Source: Arctopsyche grandis
Lineage: Eukaryota > Arthropoda > Insecta > Trichoptera > Hydropsychidae
DNA: 64,000 nt
Direction: 5' to 3'
NCBI RefSeq assembly: GCF_051622035.1
Contig: NC_135360.1
Span: forward strand, 8,546,001-8,610,000
Part shown: in pieces, positions 59,876 to 64,000 of the stretch
Layout: every line of letters begins with the position of its first letter
Position numbering within the stretch: position 1 is the first letter of the stretch
Notes under the pieces: model-generated
What the model saw: the letters and a program-made list of their open reading frames with translations, nothing else
Told to the model about the DNA's origin: nothing
Databases searched by the model: none
Position numbers and translations under genes: made by a program

Positions 59876-59942
59876 GTTTATTTACTTAAGTTTTGGACCA
59901 TTGTGGCATTACAGGAATCCTTAATGCGCCACAATGGTCGGA
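59876..59942 (-). repeat. LINE 3' end, second copy of the 32.8-kb type
   Basis: Minus strand CCATTGTGGCGCATTAAGG, CCTGTAATGCCACAATGG and a TAAATAAACAAATAAATA tail. Confidence 0.7.
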
Positions 59943-59986
59943 AATATAATAGAGAAGAGAAAAAAAATATCGAATAAACAGAATAC

Positions 59987-59991
<5 letters not shown>

Positions 59992-60070
<79 letters not shown>
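59992..60070. repeat. (AT)n microsatellite
   Basis: About 39 uninterrupted TA units. Confidence 0.98.
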
Positions 60071-60081
<11 letters not shown>

Positions 60082-63000
60082 CATACATGTGGTATCAGGA
60101 TGCAATGGGTTCTAAAATATATACGTGGATTAAATAAGACAGTGTTTATTGTGCGTCTTTATGTCAGGCCTACCAAAGGTCACGTGTCATATCTGTGGTT
60201 ACAATCTAGGTAGCACACTAAAACTCTACACATACACGCTCTGTACTATAAACTCTGCACATTCAAAGTTTAATTTTACATATATCCGCAATATAATTGT
60301 TAACTTTACTACTCAAAAAGATTTTCAGTTTCCCTTCACTTTTGTTGCTTTTTTTTTGTATTATTTATGTCTGAAGAAAACAAGATTCGCTTAATTGACG
60401 TACGTTGAAAACTTATCCGTCAAACTGTCGATAGAATCATTCGAATTGTCAATTCATTATAACAAATTTGTATTACACACATATGTATGAATAAGATGGA
60501 GAAAGGTCGTATCATAATCGTAGACATCGATCAAATCGTAAAAAAATTTGACCGACCTTCACTTTTCGACTGACCGCAATATGTACGTGAAATTAAATAG
60601 TAAGTAGATGATAACACACTTTGCGAAAGTAAAACTGCGCCGAAGATAATCCCCAGGAGATACATACATATGTACATATATTTAGATACGTGCATACTTA
60701 TGCCATGACACATCCACCTTGTGAATATTCGAAAGATGAGGTCGTTCGACAAGTGTTCAAAAGCGCGAACTCGTGTAAATTGCACGACGATAATGCATGT
60801 ATAATTAATTAATCGATTGGATAATCTTATACGCAGATACATATGTATGCATAAAGCGGGTCTCGTCTCGACCGATTTGCGAACGGATGCGAACTCTTCG
60901 CCATCGAATGACATCCTCGAGAGTCCATCGGTGGTGACGCAGAACGTCACCGACTTGTCTGGTCTGGTGTGGTGATTAATCTTGGCCTTTCACTGGTTGA
61001 ATCCACCGAACGGGCCTGACCCTGATCAATGGGAACTATGTGTGCCAGTCGATATGCGAAAAAATAAATACGTGTGTATAGGTGGTAAGTACATGTTTGT
61101 TGCTTAGAAATCGTGAGACGTTGCCGAAATTGAGATTTGCATTATGCGCGACACAATGAGTGCCAAATTAATTACGTCTGATTCACGGACAAGTCTGCGC
61201 ATGTGTCGTCGTGTTCACCGTTTAACACCTTCAGATGTCAGATTACATGGTTATGATTATATGTTTGGTCGGTTTTTTAAAAGCGATAGTGTTCAGTGTG
61301 ATTGCATCCGCCCATTTGATTTCCAGTTAATTAGGCAGTTGAAGGAGTGGGTGACTGAGATGAGTATATTGGAGGATGCTGTGTCAATGATCGGGAAGTA
61401 GGGGCATATTGTGAAGGCTTTTGCACTTGTAGAAGTAGAATTATCTATGTGAATCAAGATTTCCATCTTTACGAACTTGAAAATAAATTTAAGATATAGT
61501 GTGGTCCTTAAAAACAGCATCCAAATTGTGTTGACGATAAAAAGCTTTGTTGTTTCAAAAATACAGATTTTTTTCTTTCTGCAGATATATGTACATATAT
61601 ATGTATTACCTTGAAAGAATTTTATTAATAATTTAGAGCTGAGAAATATTGTTTTTGTTTACTTTAAGGTCAATAAAGAAGGGGGGGGGGGTGGTTTTGC
61701 CAAGGATTGTGATGGCATAGATCAGATGTTTTTTACATGTGGAAAACTATCTTAAAAAAAAAAACAAGTGCTCTGTGTGTCTGTCTGCGCACTTGATCTC
61801 CTTTTTTCTTGATCGAAAAGCTTTGTTATGGATTGAACATATGTATGTATGTATGAATGTGATCATTGAAATATGCGGCTCTTATTAATCAGAACATCTT
61901 AGCTGACCAATTGTAGTTGTGTATTTTTTTACCAATTATGTACAAACATATGTGAAATTAAATTGTATTTATAGTACATTGAGGTGCATGAAAATTATTT
62001 TAAAAAGGCTGATTATTTTAGGTTCGTATTGCTTGTAATTTATAATCTAAACTTATTAATTTGAGGTGCGCTGGAGGAGCTTTACATTCAATCAAACATA
62101 ACATATCAAAATTATGTAATTATTTATTTTAAAGCATATTTATGTCAGTTCGATTTCTGGTAAATAAATTATACGGTTATATAGTCATTGATAGTAACTT
62201 TTGCTGTCGGAATTAAGTATCCAATAAAAGTCGTAAGATATCAGGAAATGAACTATACTAAGATTGGTCTTGATTGGTTTAGTATATATTTAGATATACT
62301 TAATTGTAGTTTTCTTATATTTAATATTGAGTTAATAATACTCATCCAAATTATTAACATGTTATAAACCATAATATACATATTATATTATTAACATGTT
62401 TTTTTTTCACAATTTGACGCGTTCAAATCCTCGTTTAGAAATTGTGTTAAGTTTCATTTCTAAGCTTATTTATTACTTAGTATTTGGAATGTTGAATGAA
62501 TCGTTTGTTGATCAATTTATGTACATTCATTCATGTGTACCAACCGTTTTAAACATTACAAAAATCACTTTACAGAACATCGCATTTACAATTCAAATAA
62601 CGAGATTCTAATTCGTATAAATTCGCATTTAACGATGATATAAGCAAATATTCATAAATAAGATAATATGACTGTTGAAATTTCACTTTTTGAATCTAAT
62701 TAATACGAAATCGTTTTTTTTCAATAATAAAAATTGACGTGTATGCATAAATATATATACGAATGAAACTCGGGATGACTTTCGTTTCTGTTATATAAAT
62801 TTCACTCCAATTTCACATTTTGCGCAATAAGTGGATGAAAAGTGCAATTCGCGAAAATTATACTTTGAAATGATCGATTTCTAAAAAAGAGTCGTCAAGC
62901 CAAATGCTTTTCATGTCAATCAAACGAATCCATTTGTTCGTATGTAAATTATAGGTGAATGTGTACATTTTTATTGTTTTACATCTATATCTATATGTAT

Positions 63001-64000
63001 ATGTACATAAATATATCGAAAATACATATGATACGGTTAGATGCAATTTTATATTTCTGTTCATCATTAGAAATTGTATATGTGTGACTGACACCTGACC
63101 GGTTACTTTTACTTTGAAAGAAGAAAGCATCGTACGTACTGAGATTTCGTATCGAATTTTTAGCCCATATCAAATGTTAATTGAACCGAAACTATCACTA
63201 ATAGTAAATTCGTGACCGGAGTTTGTCTATAAATTTAATTTTATATTTATTGTAAATATTTTGATAAAATATAATAGACGATATACGCTTTAACGGTTGT
63301 TAAACGATGGAAAAAGGAAAATTTTTTGGGGTTTTACCAATGATTTGGATAGGTCAAGGATGTTTCGTTTATGTTTTTTTTTATTAAACATTGTTTTGAC
63401 GTGATTTTAGAATCTGTAATATTGAAAGGAAATTTTTTGATAGTTAATTTTTTTTATTTGTCTCTTTCTTTGTTTTATTGGATTGTTTGCTGTTTTATTT
63501 CATTATTTATTTAAATATGGTCAGTATGCAAATTTTTCGATTTGCAAATAAATATGCTTATATACACATACATACATATTTATATGTAGATAAGCTTAAG
63601 TTAGAAAAAGGATATTTTAATCTCTTGATTTCAAAAGAAGCACATGAATTACACCTTTAAATTTATTCCTCTCTTATAGTGCAGGATCGATTTATTTATG
63701 GATCGATATAAATATCTATAAAAAATCTCCATGAAATTTATAATACAAGTAAATTTTCCAACAAGTTACAAATTTATGTACATATGTATGGTTTATTAGA
63801 AATTATATTTTACTTGTACAGATTAAAAAAATTGAATATTTTTAAAATAGAAAATTGATTTTTATGTGTTTTCTCACGGTAGTTTTCTTGACGGAACAAG
63901 CCTACGTGCTTAATTTTTTGCTATCCGTACGATTACTTTTTATTATATAAACGTATGTATGTATGTATGTATAATATATAAAAAATATCTCAATCATTAG
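60071..64000. other. Non-coding to the window end, no gene recognised
   Basis: AT-rich, with TACATA simple sequence. Locally GC-richer stretches lie at 60840-61060 and 61140-61400. The latter has an 85-codon ORF with no recognised motif. Confidence 0.45.

Noticed and set aside
59878-60137. ORFs with Tyr-Ile repeats
   Set aside because: Translation of the (AT)n microsatellite.
60531-60950. 139-codon minus-strand ORF
   Set aside because: Longest ORF in the right part but with no known motif, several Tyr-Ile-Cys stretches from TACATA simple sequence, and no splice or conservation evidence.

Overview
This window is nuclear DNA from an insect. It is AT-rich, with GT-AG introns mostly 60-85 bp long, many dispersed transposon fragments and abundant TACATACATATGTA-type simple sequence. 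I cannot fix the order from sequence alone. Four conserved animal genes can be read exon by exon with consistent splice phases, plus one small novel-looking gene. All of them lie in the first 25.5 kb.

Gene block (0.6-25.4 kb). The 5' coding exons of lingerer (UBAP2/UBAP2L family) run leftward off the window edge at 649-1027, and a CpG-rich island at 2985-3700 is the likely promoter area. Smc4, the condensin ATPase subunit, is complete in 22 coding exons (7519-14349, +, 1310 aa). Convergent to it is a minus-strand unit at 14887-20900. This unit appears to be dicistronic: a 112-aa single-pass membrane protein of unknown function, whose stop codon lies 6 nt before, and in frame with, the ATG of UBXN6/UBXD1 (449 aa, a p97/VCP cofactor with PUB and UBX domains). 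The proteasome subunit alpha-5 (PSMA5, 243 aa, 4 coding exons) follows at 23821-25417 (+). The set covers housekeeping roles: condensin, p97 cofactor, proteasome and an RNA-binding UBA-like protein.

Transposon layer. There is a young, internally deleted LTR retroelement with 162-bp LTRs, a 4-bp target duplication and insertion inside a LINE. There are two solo LTRs of the same family, an internally deleted PIF/Harbinger element with a TTA duplication and a transposase stub, at least seven hAT-type short elements with 8-bp or near 8-bp duplications (one nested in its own family), several foldback MITEs, tRNA-derived SINEs and LINE 3' ends. The only two large Smc4 introns are large because of such insertions.

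Gene-poor block (25.4-64 kb). No conserved protein-coding gene is recognisable. It holds MITEs, a large foldback with two ~450-bp arms (34825-35867), a GC-rich promoter-like stretch near 36.1 kb followed by a degenerate array carrying the palindrome GAACCGGTTC (a Grainyhead-type site), and two isolated exon-like segments (47235-47310 and 54844-54891). The simplest reading is that much of it is intron and regulatory DNA of a long gene mostly outside the window. That is inference.
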